Positions 1 through 10,080 of a stretch of 38,406 nt of DNA are shown here, piece by piece (within the stretch, counting starts at the first letter, position 1; each line of letters opens with the position of its first letter). Source of the stretch: Deltaproteobacteria bacterium. GTDB lineage: Bacteria > Desulfobacterota > Binatia > UTPRO1. A program made the translations under genes and the position numbers. The notes below the pieces were generated by a model. The model was not told the origin of the DNA and ran no database searches. It worked only from the letters and a program-made list of their open reading frames with translations. The stretch is from assembly GCA_020852955.1 (NCBI GenBank), contig JADYZW010000038.1, positions 1 through 38,406 on the forward strand. The letters run 5' to 3'.

Positions 1-1172
<1,172 letters not shown>

Positions 1173-1176
1173 GCCG

Positions 1177-1593
1177 ATGACCGACGCTCCCCGCCTCCGC
1201 ATCCTTGTCGCGAAGCCCGGCCTCGACGGGCACGACCGCGGCGCGAAGATCATCGCGCGCGCGCTCCGCGACGCCGGCATCGAGGTCATCTACACGGGCC
1301 TGCACCAGACGCCCGAGATGATCGCCGAGGCCGCGATCCAGGAGGACGTCGACGCGATCGGCCTCTCGATCCTCTCCGGGGCGCACAACACGCTCTTCCC
1401 GGCGATCATCGCGCTGATCCGAGAGAAGGGCGGCGACGACATCGCGATCTTCGGCGGCGGCATCATTCCGGAAGAGGACATCCCGACGCTCAAGCAGGCG
1501 GGCGTGCGCGAGATCTTCACGCCGGGCGCCACGACCGAGCAGATCGTCGCCTGGGTGCGCGAGCACGTGCGCCCGCGGGCGGAGGCTTCCTGA
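1177..1593 (+). CDS. Acyl-CoA mutase cobalamin-binding small subunit
   Basis: A 138-residue stand-alone B12-binding domain that completes the mutase encoded just upstream. It begins [17 protein letters not shown]; the DGHDRG stretch is the DxHxxG motif whose His is the lower axial cobalt ligand. SILSGAH and [11 protein letters not shown] are the other two segments that line the cobalamin tail in this fold. The length matches the separate C-terminal domain of archaeal and isobutyryl-CoA mutases (about 135-145 aa). The ATG lies 4 nt after the large-subunit stop, so the two are surely co-transcribed. Confidence 0.94.
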   Translation: MTDAPRLRILVAKPGLDGHDRGAKIIARALRDAGIEVIYTGLHQTPEMIAEAAIQEDVDAIGLSILSGAHNTLFPAIIALIREKGGDDIAIFGGGIIPEEDIPTLKQAGVREIFTPGATTEQIVAWVREHVRPRAEAS

Positions 1594-1641
1594 AGAGGTC
1601 GGTCTGGCGGCGGATCGCTCGCGCGGTCGACGCCATGCGAT

Positions 1642-2049
1642 TCAAGAAGACACGTCGATCGGGGTGAGGCGCTCGCCGGCGGCGGCGGCCAGGAGCCGCT
1701 CGTCGGCAGCGACGAAGGACACTGCTTCCGCAAGGTCGCTTTGCAGGCGCACCGCCGAGGCGAGGTGAATTGCATCGAAGCCTCGGAGGGGGTAGCGACG
1801 GGCGAGCCCCGGGACGAGGGCGAGCACGCGTTCGGTCACTCCGACACGTACGAGCGCGCGCCAGTCGGCGGCCAACGCCCGTACCGTGCGCCGATGGCCG
1901 CTCGTCGTGAGGGTCCGCTCCCGCGGCGTTGTCGCGAGACCGGCGTGGAGCGGATAGGGTTCGTCGGAGATCGGCGGTACGGGCGGATCGCTTGCCATGG
2001 GTCGAGTGACGGCGTCGCTGCTATCACTCACCTCCCGGGGGGAGTCCAT
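1642..2049 (-). CDS. Truncated PIN-domain (VapC-like) protein, probably a remnant
   Basis: The C-terminal two thirds (from about residue 50) looks like the second half of a PIN-fold ribonuclease of the VapC group: ADWRALVRVGVTERV, then RYPLRGFDAIHLASAV, then VSFVAADERLLAAA. These carry the two late acidic residues of the active site. The N-terminal half, which in VapC holds the DTSAL-type strand with the first catalytic Asp and the middle Glu, is absent. The first 45 residues are low-complexity and unlike any PIN domain. No VapB-like antitoxin gene is next to it. The ATG lies 3 nt after the stop of the response regulator gene. I think this is a decayed gene, though a small active protein cannot be excluded. 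Confidence 0.5.
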   Translation of the reverse strand: MDSPREVSDSSDAVTRPMASDPPVPPISDEPYPLHAGLATTPRERTLTTSGHRRTVRALAADWRALVRVGVTERVLALVPGLARRYPLRGFDAIHLASAVRLQSDLAEAVSFVAADERLLAAAAGERLTPIDVSS

Positions 2050-2052
2050 CGA

Positions 2053-2463
2053 TCAGTGGGGCGGTGCGCTCGCTTCCCGACGGGCGGCGCCCGCCTTCTT
2101 CGCGATGACCGTCCGCACCGCCTGCACCAGCTGCTGGCACGTAAACGGCTTGCCCACGGAGTAGTCGGCGTCGAGGGTCGTGCTGAAGTGGGTGCCGTGA
2201 TACCCGACCCGTGCGCTCACCAGCACGACCGGCAGGTCGCGGCAGATGGGATCGTTGCGGAGGCCGTGCAGGAACTCGGTGCCCGTCATGCCGGGCATCA
2301 TGATGTCGAGGACGATGCAGTCGGGCGTCGCGCGGCCGAGAATCTCGCACGCTTGGAACGCGCTCGTCGCGATGATCGTCCGGTACCCCGCGCTCTGGAG
2401 GTAGCGGGCGCTGATGTTGGCGATGTCGGCACAGTCGTCGATGATCAGGATGGTGGGGGTCAT
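2053..2463 (-). CDS. Single-domain (CheY-like) response regulator
   Basis: A 136-residue receiver domain with no output domain. The acidic pocket is D9-D10 (LIIDDCAD), the phospho-acceptor is D53 in VLDIMMPGMTG, and the switch Ser and Lys are S83 (LVSA) and K105 (SVGKPF). A short Ala/Arg-rich tail follows the domain. A good Shine-Dalgarno (GGAGG) precedes the ATG. There is no histidine kinase beside it, so its partner is encoded elsewhere; such proteins act as phosphorelay intermediates or by protein contact. The preceding 234-nt gap on the same strand contains a strong hairpin and a TAGGCT -10-like hexamer at 2532-2537. Confidence 0.9.
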   Translation of the reverse strand: MTPTILIIDDCADIANISARYLQSAGYRTIIATSAFQACEILGRATPDCIVLDIMMPGMTGTEFLHGLRNDPICRDLPVVLVSARVGYHGTHFSTTLDADYSVGKPFTCQQLVQAVRTVIAKKAGAARREASAPPH

Positions 2464-2611
2464 CGTCGGGTTCCTCCGTCGGGGCGGTGAGGAGCAAGCT
2501 CGGGACCGTGCGGGGGCACGCCGCGGCGGTCAGCCTACGCGCCGCGCGAAGGGCTCGGGACGCCGGCGTTTTCGGCGGTGCGTGCTGAGGCGTGTGGGAG
2601 GGCGGGCGTCG

Positions 2612-2647
2612 GCGCGGATCGCGCGTGCACGGCTGCGCGATCCGCGC
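2612..2647. repeat. Perfect 13-bp inverted repeat (hairpin) downstream of the alcohol dehydrogenase gene
   Basis: GCGCGGATCGCGC at 2612-2624 is perfectly complementary to GCGCGATCCGCGC at 2635-2647, leaving a 10-nt loop. It lies 50 nt after the dehydrogenase stop and about 150 nt before the response regulator start, both on the minus strand. There is no U-tract, so a classical intrinsic terminator is not supported. A rho-associated or RNA-stabilising stem, or a protein-binding palindrome, is possible. Confidence 0.6.
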
Positions 2648-2697
2648 TGCGGCCCGCGCGCGTGCAAGCACGCCACGATAAGTGCCGCGACAAGTGA

Positions 2698-3732
2698 TCA
2701 GGGCGTGAGGACGATCTTCAGCGCCTCGCGCCGCGCATAGGCCGCGTACGCCTCCGGTGCGTCCGCGAGGGGCGCGTGCCGGCTGACGAGCGGCGTCGGA
2801 TCGAGCAGTCCGGCCGACATCATGGCGAGCACCGGATCGACGTGGGCGATGACGTTCGCCTGCCCGGTCTTCAGCGTCAGCGCCTTGATCCACACGATGC
2901 CCATGTGGATCGGGCAGCGCTCCGAGTAGACGCCCGTCACCGAGACCGTGCCGCCGCCCCGCGCGAGCCGGCAGGCGAGATCGAGCACGTCGGGGTGCCC
3001 GACGGCGTCGATGCAGGCGTCGGCGCCGCGGCCGCTCGTCGCCCTGCGGACGGCGGCCTTCGGGTCCTGCTCGCCGCGGTGCACGGGCTCGGCACCGAAG
3101 CGCTCGGCCATGGCGAGGCGCTCCGGCACGTCGTCGACGGCGATCACGTGGCCGGCGCCGAGCGCGCGCGCCGCCTGCACCGCGCAGAGCCCGACGGGTC
3201 CGAGCCCGAGGACGACCACGACGTCGCCGGGGGCGACCTCGGCGCTGCGGATCGCGTGGAATCCCGTGCCCATCACGTCGCCGGCGAAGAGGGCGGCGTC
3301 GGACGAGAGGCCCGGCGGCACCCGGCGGAGCGTCAGGTTGGCGTGCGGCACGAGCACCTGCTCCGCCTGCGCGCCGGGCAGATTCCCGAGCGTCTTGCCG
3401 TGTCCGAAGACCCGGCTGTCGACGCACTTGTGGAAGGCGCGCCGGCGGCAGAAGAAGCAGCGGCCGCAGGCGGTGACGAAGCAGCCGAGCACGCGGTCGC
3501 CCACCGCGACGTCGGTCACGTCGGGTCCCGCGTCCGTCACGGTGCCGACGAACTCGTGCCCGAGGATGAAGCCCGGCTCGAGCGGAATGCGGCCGTGGTA
3601 GAGGTGCAGGTCGGAGCCGCAGATGCCGCTCGCCTCGACGCGGACGATGGCGTCGTCGCCGTCGCCGAGGACGGGATCGGGGCACTCCTCGACGCGCACC
3701 TGGCCGGGCGCCTGGAACGTGACTGCCTGCAC
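2698..3732 (-). CDS. Zinc-dependent alcohol dehydrogenase (MDR family)
   Basis: A 344-residue medium-chain dehydrogenase that would oxidise an alcohol or polyol with NAD(P). Catalytic zinc ligands are C38 (GICGSDLHLYHG) and H59-E60 (LGHEFVG). The structural zinc site is complete: C89, C92, C95 and C103 with canonical 3-3-8 spacing. The Rossmann motif is VLGLGPVGLCAVQ. The start is GTG at 3732, chosen because GAGGAGG stands 6 nt upstream and because the family N-terminus (QAVTFQAPGQVRVEE) begins there, although the frame is open further upstream. It is transcribed divergently from the hydrolase gene at 3857. Substrate is not predictable; threonine, sorbitol and glutathione-independent formaldehyde dehydrogenases are close relatives. 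Confidence 0.93.
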   Translation of the reverse strand: MQAVTFQAPGQVRVEECPDPVLGDGDDAIVRVEASGICGSDLHLYHGRIPLEPGFILGHEFVGTVTDAGPDVTDVAVGDRVLGCFVTACGRCFFCRRRAFHKCVDSRVFGHGKTLGNLPGAQAEQVLVPHANLTLRRVPPGLSSDAALFAGDVMGTGFHAIRSAEVAPGDVVVVLGLGPVGLCAVQAARALGAGHVIAVDDVPERLAMAERFGAEPVHRGEQDPKAAVRRATSGRGADACIDAVGHPDVLDLACRLARGGGTVSVTGVYSERCPIHMGIVWIKALTLKTGQANVIAHVDPVLAMMSAGLLDPTPLVSRHAPLADAPEAYAAYARREALKIVLTP

Positions 3733-3797
3733 GGGAACCTCCTCGCGAACGGGCGTTCGCCGCGCCGAGGCCGGCGCGGGCATTCGAACGATGGCCG

Positions 3798-3827
3798 TTC
3801 CTAGCGCACCGCGGCCGGATTTGTCAG
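3798..3827 (-). promoter_or_regulatory. Candidate sigma-70-type promoter of the alcohol dehydrogenase gene
   Basis: Read on the minus strand, CTGACA (-35, 3822-3827, five of six consensus bases) is followed after 18 nt by TAGGAA (-10, 3798-3803). This predicts a leader of about 60 nt to the GTG at 3732. The -10 belongs to the TAGC/TAGG class seen at several other genes in the window. Confidence 0.45.
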
Positions 3828-3843
3828 GCCGGCGCGCGCCGGC
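3828..3843. promoter_or_regulatory. 16-bp perfect palindrome between divergent genes
   Basis: GCCGGCGCGCGCCGGC is a perfect self-complementary 16-mer directly upstream of the hydrolase start and abutting the -35 of the divergent dehydrogenase promoter. Position and symmetry suit an operator for a dimeric regulator controlling both genes. In DNA this GC-rich, chance palindromes of G and C are not rare. Confidence 0.35.
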
Positions 3844-3856
3844 TATGCGGCGACGC

Positions 3857-4618
3857 ATGTCCGTCCGCCTCTTCGCGCTCACGTGCGGCTGGCTCACCGG
3901 ACCGCGCGCGCTCTTCGTCGAGGGCGCGCCAGGCAGCGTGCGGGTGCCGGTGCCCGTCTTCGTGGTCGAGCATCCCGGCGGGCTCGCGCTCTTCGACAGC
4001 GGGCTCCATCGCGAGCTCCGGGACGATCCGGCCGCGCGGCTCGGCGTCGCGGCGTCGCTGTTCACGCCGCACTTCGGCGCCGGCGACGACGTGGCGGCCC
4101 GCCTCGCCTCGGCCGGGCTCGACGTCGGCGCCGTGCGCTGGCTCGTAAACTCGCACCTCCACTTCGACCACGCCGGCGGCAACGCGGCCGTGCCGAACGC
4201 CACCGTCGTCGTGCAGCGCCGCGAATGGCGGGCGGCGCACGACGACGCGGGCATCGCGGCCAACCACTACACGCCCGGCGACTACGACACCGGGCAGCCG
4301 CGCTTCGAGGTCGACGGCGAGCACGACCTCTTCGGCGACGGGCGGGTCGTGTGCCTGCCGACCTACGGCCACACGCCGGGGCACCAGTCGCTGCTCGTGC
4401 GGCTCGACGGCGGCGACGTCGTGCTCGCAGCCGACGCCTGCTATTTTCGCGAGACCCTCGAGGAGCTGAAGCTCCCGCTCGTCGTGCACGACCGCGAAGC
4501 GATGCTGGCGTCCTTGCGGCGCTTGCGCGCGTTCGCGGCGGTCGGCGCGCGGATCGTCTACGGGCACGATCCCGAGGCCTGGGCCATGGCGCCGCAGGCG
4601 CCGCACGTCTTCGCCTGA
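3857..4618 (+). CDS. Metallo-beta-lactamase-fold hydrolase (N-acyl-homoserine-lactonase-like family)
   Basis: A 253-residue dinuclear-zinc hydrolase. The HxHxDH motif is H100-L-H102-F-D104-H105 (NSHLHFDHAGG). A further His lies in TYGHTPGHQS, the bridging Asp in LAADACYF, and the last His in VYGHDPEAW. Size and motif order match the lactonase-like branch (AiiA and relatives, about 250 aa). Quorum-quenching activity cannot be assumed, since most members act on unknown lactones or esters. Two in-frame ATGs exist (3845 and 3857); the second gives the better N-terminus (MSVRLFALTCGWL). Neither has a clear Shine-Dalgarno; a 16-bp palindrome ends just before them. The glycosyltransferase gene follows after 16 nt. 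Confidence 0.88.
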   Translation: MSVRLFALTCGWLTGPRALFVEGAPGSVRVPVPVFVVEHPGGLALFDSGLHRELRDDPAARLGVAASLFTPHFGAGDDVAARLASAGLDVGAVRWLVNSHLHFDHAGGNAAVPNATVVVQRREWRAAHDDAGIAANHYTPGDYDTGQPRFEVDGEHDLFGDGRVVCLPTYGHTPGHQSLLVRLDGGDVVLAADACYFRETLEELKLPLVVHDREAMLASLRRLRAFAAVGARIVYGHDPEAWAMAPQAPHVFA

Positions 4619-4634
4619 GCGCGGCGCGCGTCCG

Positions 4635-5642
4635 ATGGCCGCTCCGCTCGTTTCGGTGCTCCTGCCCGCCCGCGACGCGGCGGCGACGCTCGCGGCGAGC
4701 CTGGCGAGCGTCCGGCGGCAGCGCCTCGCCGACTGGGAGTGCGTCGTTGTGGACGACGGTTCGCTCGATGCGACCCGCGCGGTCGCGGAGCGGTTTGCCG
4801 CCGCCGACCCGCGCTTCGTCGTGGTGCCGGCGGCGCGCGCGGGTCTGGTCGCGGCCTTGAACGCCGGACTGGCGCGCTGCCGCGGGGCGTTCGTCGCCCG
4901 CATGGACGCCGACGACCTGATGCACCGCGATCGCCTCGTGGCGCAGGTCGAGGCGCTGGCGGCGGCGCCCGCGCTCGCGGCGGTCGCGACCCACGTCCGC
5001 ATCTTCCCGCGCGACCACCTCGCCGCGGGATGGCGCACGTACGAGCGCTGGGTGAATGGGATCGCGTCGGCGGCCGACGTGCGCGCCGAGGCGTTCGTCG
5101 AGTGCCCGGTCGTCCACCCGACCCTGACCTTCCGCCGCGCCGCGCTCGCGACGCTCGGCTATCGCGACGCCGGCTGGCCCGAGGACTACGACCTCGTGCT
5201 GCGCGCGCTCGCGCGGAACCTCGAGCTCGGCGTCGTACCGCGCCGCTTGCACGCGTGGCGCGATCGTCCGGGGCGGCTCTCGCGCACCGGCGAGGCGTAC
5301 GCGCTGCCGCGCTTCTCCGCGCTCAAGGCGGCGTTCCTCGCGGAGCGCTTCCTCGCGGCCTCGGACCGCTACGTGCTCTGGGGCTACGGCGGCACCGGGC
5401 GGGCTCTCCACCGGGCGCTCGCCGCCCACGGGAAGCGCGCGACCCACGTCGTCGAGGTGCACCCGGGACGTGTCGGCAACACCATTCACGGCGCGCCGGT
5501 GATCGGCCCCGACGCGCTCCGCGCGATTCCGCCGACCCCGATCGTGGTGTCGGTGGCGCGCGGCGGTCCGCGGAGCCTGATCCGCGCCGCCCTTGCGGGC
5601 ATGGGATTCCGCGAGCTCCGCGACTTCGTCTGCGCCGCGTGA
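4635..5642 (+). CDS. Family 2 glycosyltransferase with C-terminal nucleotide-binding-like domain
   Basis: A 335-residue protein in two parts. Residues 1 to about 225 form a GT-A fold glycosyltransferase: VSVLLPARDAAATL start, CVVVDDGSLDAT, the metal-binding DxD at D91-D93 (ARMDADDL), and WPEDYDLVLRAL as the acceptor-side acidic motif. Residues 246-335 look like a small Rossmann-type domain: YVLWGYGGTGRALHRAL carries a glycine-rich loop at 250-255, followed by GAPVIGPDAL and PIVVSVARGG. This tail resembles the N-terminal domain of PglD-type acetyltransferases and the C-terminal domain of some sugar methyltransferases. I infer a role in surface glycan synthesis. Not membrane-anchored; no transmembrane helix seen. 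Confidence 0.88.
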   Translation: MAAPLVSVLLPARDAAATLAASLASVRRQRLADWECVVVDDGSLDATRAVAERFAAADPRFVVVPAARAGLVAALNAGLARCRGAFVARMDADDLMHRDRLVAQVEALAAAPALAAVATHVRIFPRDHLAAGWRTYERWVNGIASAADVRAEAFVECPVVHPTLTFRRAALATLGYRDAGWPEDYDLVLRALARNLELGVVPRRLHAWRDRPGRLSRTGEAYALPRFSALKAAFLAERFLAASDRYVLWGYGGTGRALHRALAAHGKRATHVVEVHPGRVGNTIHGAPVIGPDALRAIPPTPIVVSVARGGPRSLIRAALAGMGFRELRDFVCAA

Positions 5643-6176
5643 CTACCGGACAACGATGTCGGCCGCGGGCGCGACGTGCGGACCGGCACCGAGCTGCTCG
5701 AGATAGGCCCGCGCGGTGGCGTTGGTCGGGTCCATCGCGAGGGCGCGGCGGAGCCAGCGTTCCGCCTCGCCGCGATCGCCGCCGAGCCAGCGCGGCAGCT
5801 TCACGAGGAGGGCGCCCTTGGCAGCGAGGGCCTCGGGATCGTCGGGAGCGAGCGCGAGCGTCGCCTCGATCTCGCGGCGCAGGCGGCTGACGGCGCGCCA
5901 GGTCCCGAGACCGACGCCGCTGAGGCCGATCGCCTTGCCGAGATTGCAGACGATCGCGTAGTGCGCGCGCGCCGAGTGCTCGGAGAGCTCGACGGCGCTC
6001 TCCGCGATCACGAGCCCGCGCGCGAGGACCGGCAGACGCGCGTCCGGCGGCAGATCGTCCGCGGTCGCGCAGAGCGCGATCGCGTCGTCCGCACGCCGTT
6101 CGGCGGCGGCGGCGCGTTCGTCGAGCCCCTGCGCGGCGGCGGCGCTCGCCGTCGCGACGACGGTGAGCAGCGCCAT
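5643..6176 (-). CDS. Secreted TPR-like repeat protein
   Basis: About 177 residues with a short signal peptide (MALLTVVATASAAAAQG) and helical repeats. The last part is a clear TPR pair: LALAPDDPEALAAKGALL and WLRRALAMDPTNATARAYL, with LPRWLGGDRGEAE between them. The middle (AHYAIVCNLGKAIGLSGVG) resembles periplasmic TPR proteins of the TatT/outer-membrane type. The start is uncertain: ATG 6176 gives a compact signal peptide and GTG 6179 is equally possible. No Shine-Dalgarno is visible. Its stop abuts the stop of the glycosyltransferase gene, with which it converges. Function unknown; likely a periplasmic scaffold. Confidence 0.75.
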   Translation of the reverse strand: MALLTVVATASAAAAQGLDERAAAAERRADDAIALCATADDLPPDARLPVLARGLVIAESAVELSEHSARAHYAIVCNLGKAIGLSGVGLGTWRAVSRLRREIEATLALAPDDPEALAAKGALLVKLPRWLGGDRGEAERWLRRALAMDPTNATARAYLEQLGAGPHVAPAADIVVR

Positions 6177-6562
6177 CACCGTTGCGCGTACACGCCCGAC
6201 GCCTTCCTCGCGGGTGCGGGGGCACGCTCGAGCTCGCCGCGGTGGCGCAGGATGGCAGCGCGTGTCCATCGTCGTGGCGCTGACTCGACGATACCGACGT
6301 CGATGTGAACCGACTACGCGAAAAGCGTATCGCATTGCACGGTACGCCGCGTCGTCAGGTGTCGGTTTTCTGGCGGAGCCGGCGGGCGTCGTCGCCGCGC
6401 GGCCGCGGGGGGGCGCATGTCCTGCCGGCGCCAGAGGTCGGGACGGTCGGCGCCCGGCGCGTCGCGCATGGCGCTCGCCGTCGCCGATGCTTGGGCGCGG
6501 CGCGCGCCCGCCCACGCGTTCCGCCGCGCCGCGCGGCCGCGTTCGACGCCCGCGGGCCGTGG
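6177..6562. other. Divergent intergenic region with no recognised gene
   Basis: Nearly 390 nt between the divergent TPR-like and flavoprotein genes. Open frames here have no family resemblance and a composition typical of GC-rich noncoding DNA. A less GC-rich patch at 6303-6372 contains a 7-bp inverted repeat (AACCGAC at 6308-6314 and GTCGGTT at 6361-6367) and a small ACGC-GAAAA-GCGT hairpin at 6316-6328. Nothing more specific can be supported. Confidence 0.4.
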
Positions 6563-6591
6563 TTGCGCGCCCGCCCGCCTTTTCTTAGCTT
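6563..6591 (+). promoter_or_regulatory. Candidate leaderless promoter of the flavoprotein gene
   Basis: TTGCGC (6563-6568) and TAGCTT (6586-6591) are 17 nt apart. The GTG start codon at 6600 follows the -10 by 8 nt, so transcription would begin at or next to the start codon. No Shine-Dalgarno is present, which agrees with a leaderless transcript. Confidence 0.45.
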
Positions 6592-6599
6592 CCGCGCCC

Positions 6600-7790
6600 G
6601 TGGAGCGCCGGGACGTCGTGATCGTCGGAGGGGGGCCGGCCGGCGCCGCGACCGCGCTCTTCCTCCTGCGTCGGGATCCCGCCCTCGGCGGACGGATCCT
6701 TCTTCTCGAGAAGGCGCGCCACCCCCGTCCCAAGGTCTGCGCCGGCGGGCTCATCCCGCACGCGCTCCGCTGTCTCGACGAACTCGGCGTCGGCCTCGCC
6801 GTGCCGCACGTGATGGTCGACCGCGCCCGCGTGGAGGCGCCGGACGACCGCGTCGAGATCGAAGGAGCGCGCATCTGCGCTGTGGTCCGCCGCGACGAGC
6901 TCGACGCCTCGCTGCTCGCCGCCGTGCGCGCGGGGGGGGTCGAGGTGTGCGAGGAGGAGAAGGTCGTGGCGCTCGGACGCGTCGCGGGCGGTGTCGAGGT
7001 GAGAACGCCGCGCGCCGCGTACGCCGCACCGATCGTCGTCGGCGCGGACGGCTCCGGGAGCCTCGTGCGGCGCCGCCTGGTCGACGCGCCGGGCCGGCGC
7101 GAGGAGATCGCGCGCGCGGTCATGGCCGACATCCCAGTCGGACCCGGCGCGAGCGGGTGGGACGGCCACGCGCGGGCGCGCTACGACTTCGACTTCCGCG
7201 CCGTGCCCCGCGGGCTCGCCGGGTACGCCTGGGCGTTTCCCTGCCTGGTCGGCGGCGCGCCGCACGTGAACGCGGGCGTCTACGCGTGGCGGCGGACCGG
7301 CGTTGACGTAGGGGCGCTCCTGCGCGAGCTGCAGGAGGATCTCGGCGGCGTGGCGGTGCGCCACCAGGCCGCGCCGATCCGCTGCTGGGGCAGGGCGCCG
7401 TTCGTGGCGCCGCACGTGCTCCTGGTCGGCGACGCGGCAGGCGTCGAGCCACTCATGGGGGAGGGAATCTCGTTCGCGCTCGAGTACGGGCGATGGGCGG
7501 CGGCCGAGATCGCGGCCGCGCTCGGCGCCGGGGACTATGCCTTCGCAGGGTCCGAGGCGCGCTTCCGGCGCGCCTGGGTCGGGCGGAAGCTCCACCGGCT
7601 CGGGCAGGCGGCGACGATGTTCTACGGACCCGGGGCGCGACTCTGGCTCGGGATCGCGGCCCGCTGGCGGGGAGCGCAGGAGGTCGGGCTCCGCTGGTAC
7701 AACGGCGTCGACGGGTGGGACCGCCGCGGTGGCTGGGACGCGTTCGCCACGGCGGTGCGGTGGTCGATCGCGCACGCCCTCCGCGCCTAA
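6600..7790 (+). CDS. Geranylgeranyl-reductase-family FAD-dependent oxidoreductase
   Basis: A 396-residue flavoprotein of the p-hydroxybenzoate-hydroxylase superfamily, geranylgeranyl reductase branch. These enzymes saturate isoprenoid chains of quinones, lipids or pigments. Visible motifs are the N-terminal dinucleotide-binding loop VIVGGGPAGAATALFLLRR, the branch-typical KVCAGGLIPHALRCLDELGV, VGADGSGSLVRRRL, and the second FAD motif LVGDAAGVEPLMGEGISFA. The GTG at 6600 is chosen because the family N-terminus starts there and a promoter-like element sits 8 nt before it. The C-terminal 70 residues are rich in Trp and Arg (WVGRKLHRLGQ, YNGVDGWDRRGGWD) and may contact the membrane. Its isoprenoid substrate is not predictable; other flavin monooxygenases of the superfamily remain an alternative. 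Confidence 0.85.
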   Translation: MERRDVVIVGGGPAGAATALFLLRRDPALGGRILLLEKARHPRPKVCAGGLIPHALRCLDELGVGLAVPHVMVDRARVEAPDDRVEIEGARICAVVRRDELDASLLAAVRAGGVEVCEEEKVVALGRVAGGVEVRTPRAAYAAPIVVGADGSGSLVRRRLVDAPGRREEIARAVMADIPVGPGASGWDGHARARYDFDFRAVPRGLAGYAWAFPCLVGGAPHVNAGVYAWRRTGVDVGALLRELQEDLGGVAVRHQAAPIRCWGRAPFVAPHVLLVGDAAGVEPLMGEGISFALEYGRWAAAEIAAALGAGDYAFAGSEARFRRAWVGRKLHRLGQAATMFYGPGARLWLGIAARWRGAQEVGLRWYNGVDGWDRRGGWDAFATAVRWSIAHALRA

Positions 7791-7880
7791 CCTCGCGGAC
7801 CGCCGGTTGCCTGCCGTCGGCGCGTGGTGCATTAAGGCGTGTCGCCATTCGCCAATCCCCACGCTTCGGAGGAGGCTCCC

Positions 7881-9059
<1,179 letters not shown>

Positions 9060-9077
9060 GGCGCTAGCGGTCGGTTC

Positions 9078-9767
9078 GTGGCGGTCGCGGCGTTCTTCGA
9101 CATCGACGGCACGTTGATCTCGAAGAACACGGGTCCGCTCTACATGAAGTTCCTGCGGCGGCGCGGCGAGATCCGGCGGCGCGACGCGGCGCGGACGCTC
9201 TACCTCTTCCTCCGCTACAAGCTCGGGCTCCTCGACATCGAGCGCGCGGCGGCGAGCTCGAGCGGGTGGATCCGCGGGCGCAGCGAAGCCGCGGTCGCCC
9301 GGCACTGCCGTGTGTGGTACCGGGAGATGGTGCGCCAGTACCTGCAACCGACGCTGGTGCGGCGCGTGCGCGAGCATCGCGAGGCGGGGCACGTCGTGGC
9401 GCTGCTCTCGAGCTCGACGCCGTACCTCGCCACCCCGCTCGCCGAGGATCTCGGTATCGAGCACCTGCTGGTGTCGCGTCTGGTGATCGAGAACGGGCGC
9501 TTCACGGGCGAGGTCCAGCGCCCCATCTGCTACGGCGCCGGCAAGATCCACTGGGCGAGGCGCTTCGCCGAGGAGCGCGGGATCGATCTCGGCGCGAGTT
9601 GGTTCTATACGGACTCGGTGACGGATCTCCCGATGCTGGAGATCGTCGGACATCCCGAGATCGTGAATCCGGATCCGCGCCTCCGCCGCGAGGCGCGCCG
9701 GCGCGGCTGGAACGTCATGCGCGTGAGCGTGCACGACCCTGTGACGGAGGCGAGCGGACGACGATGA
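9078..9767 (+). CDS. HAD-family phosphatase, subclass IB (SerB-like)
   Basis: A 229-residue HAD hydrolase of the IB subfamily (phosphoserine-phosphatase-like; includes proteins acting on phospholipid intermediates). Motif I is FFDIDGTL with nucleophile D8 and acid/base D10. Motif II is the Ser run in LLSSSTPYL. Motif III/IV is GASWFYTDSVTDLPML. A helical cap lies between residues about 20 and 95 (LYLFLRYKLGLLDIERAA). The GTG start at 9078 lacks a Shine-Dalgarno; TAGCGG at 9065-9070 stands 7 nt before it and may be a leaderless -10, or the gene may be read through from the thiolase gene. Its ATGA overlap with the next small gene implies coupling. Confidence 0.88.
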   Translation: MAVAAFFDIDGTLISKNTGPLYMKFLRRRGEIRRRDAARTLYLFLRYKLGLLDIERAAASSSGWIRGRSEAAVARHCRVWYREMVRQYLQPTLVRRVREHREAGHVVALLSSSTPYLATPLAEDLGIEHLLVSRLVIENGRFTGEVQRPICYGAGKIHWARRFAEERGIDLGASWFYTDSVTDLPMLEIVGHPEIVNPDPRLRREARRRGWNVMRVSVHDPVTEASGRR

Positions 9768-10030
9768 CGAGCCGGACACGGAAGCGGCGCGAGACGGTGT
9801 GGTGGACGGTGACGGCGGCCGTCCTGGCGGCAGGGCTGCTCGCGTGGTGGTTCGCGGTGCGCCGCGCCGAGACTCCGGGCTTGCCGGCGAGCCAGCCGGG
9901 GGCGCGCGCCCTGTCGGAGGCTCCGGGCGGGCCGCGCGAGGAGTCCGGGCACGACGAGGTCACGGGGGAGGAGAAGGCGGCGCTCGAACGCGTGCTCCGC
10001 GAGCGCGGCGCGGCGAGCCCGGGGCGCTGA
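9764..10030 (+). CDS. Small single-pass membrane protein, function unknown
   Basis: An 88-residue protein with a basic N-terminus (TSRTRKRRE), one transmembrane helix at about residues 13-32 (VWWTVTAAVLAAGLLAWWF) and a Pro/Gly/Glu-rich tail ending in an amphipathic helix (EEKAALERVLRERGA). By the positive-inside rule the tail would be periplasmic. The ATG overlaps the stop of the HAD phosphatase by ATGA, so the two are translationally coupled. No family is recognised. Confidence 0.65.
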   Translation: MTSRTRKRRETVWWTVTAAVLAAGLLAWWFAVRRAETPGLPASQPGARALSEAPGGPREESGHDEVTGEEKAALERVLRERGAASPGR

Positions 10031-10080
10031 CTCGGGCCGGCGTTCGTCGCGATTTTCGCGACGGCGGGTGACGATTGATG

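Noticed and set aside
3857..4618. Naming the metallo-beta-lactamase-fold gene as a quorum-quenching lactonase
   Set aside because: The metal site is shared by many hydrolases, and no quorum-sensing gene is nearby; only the family can be supported.
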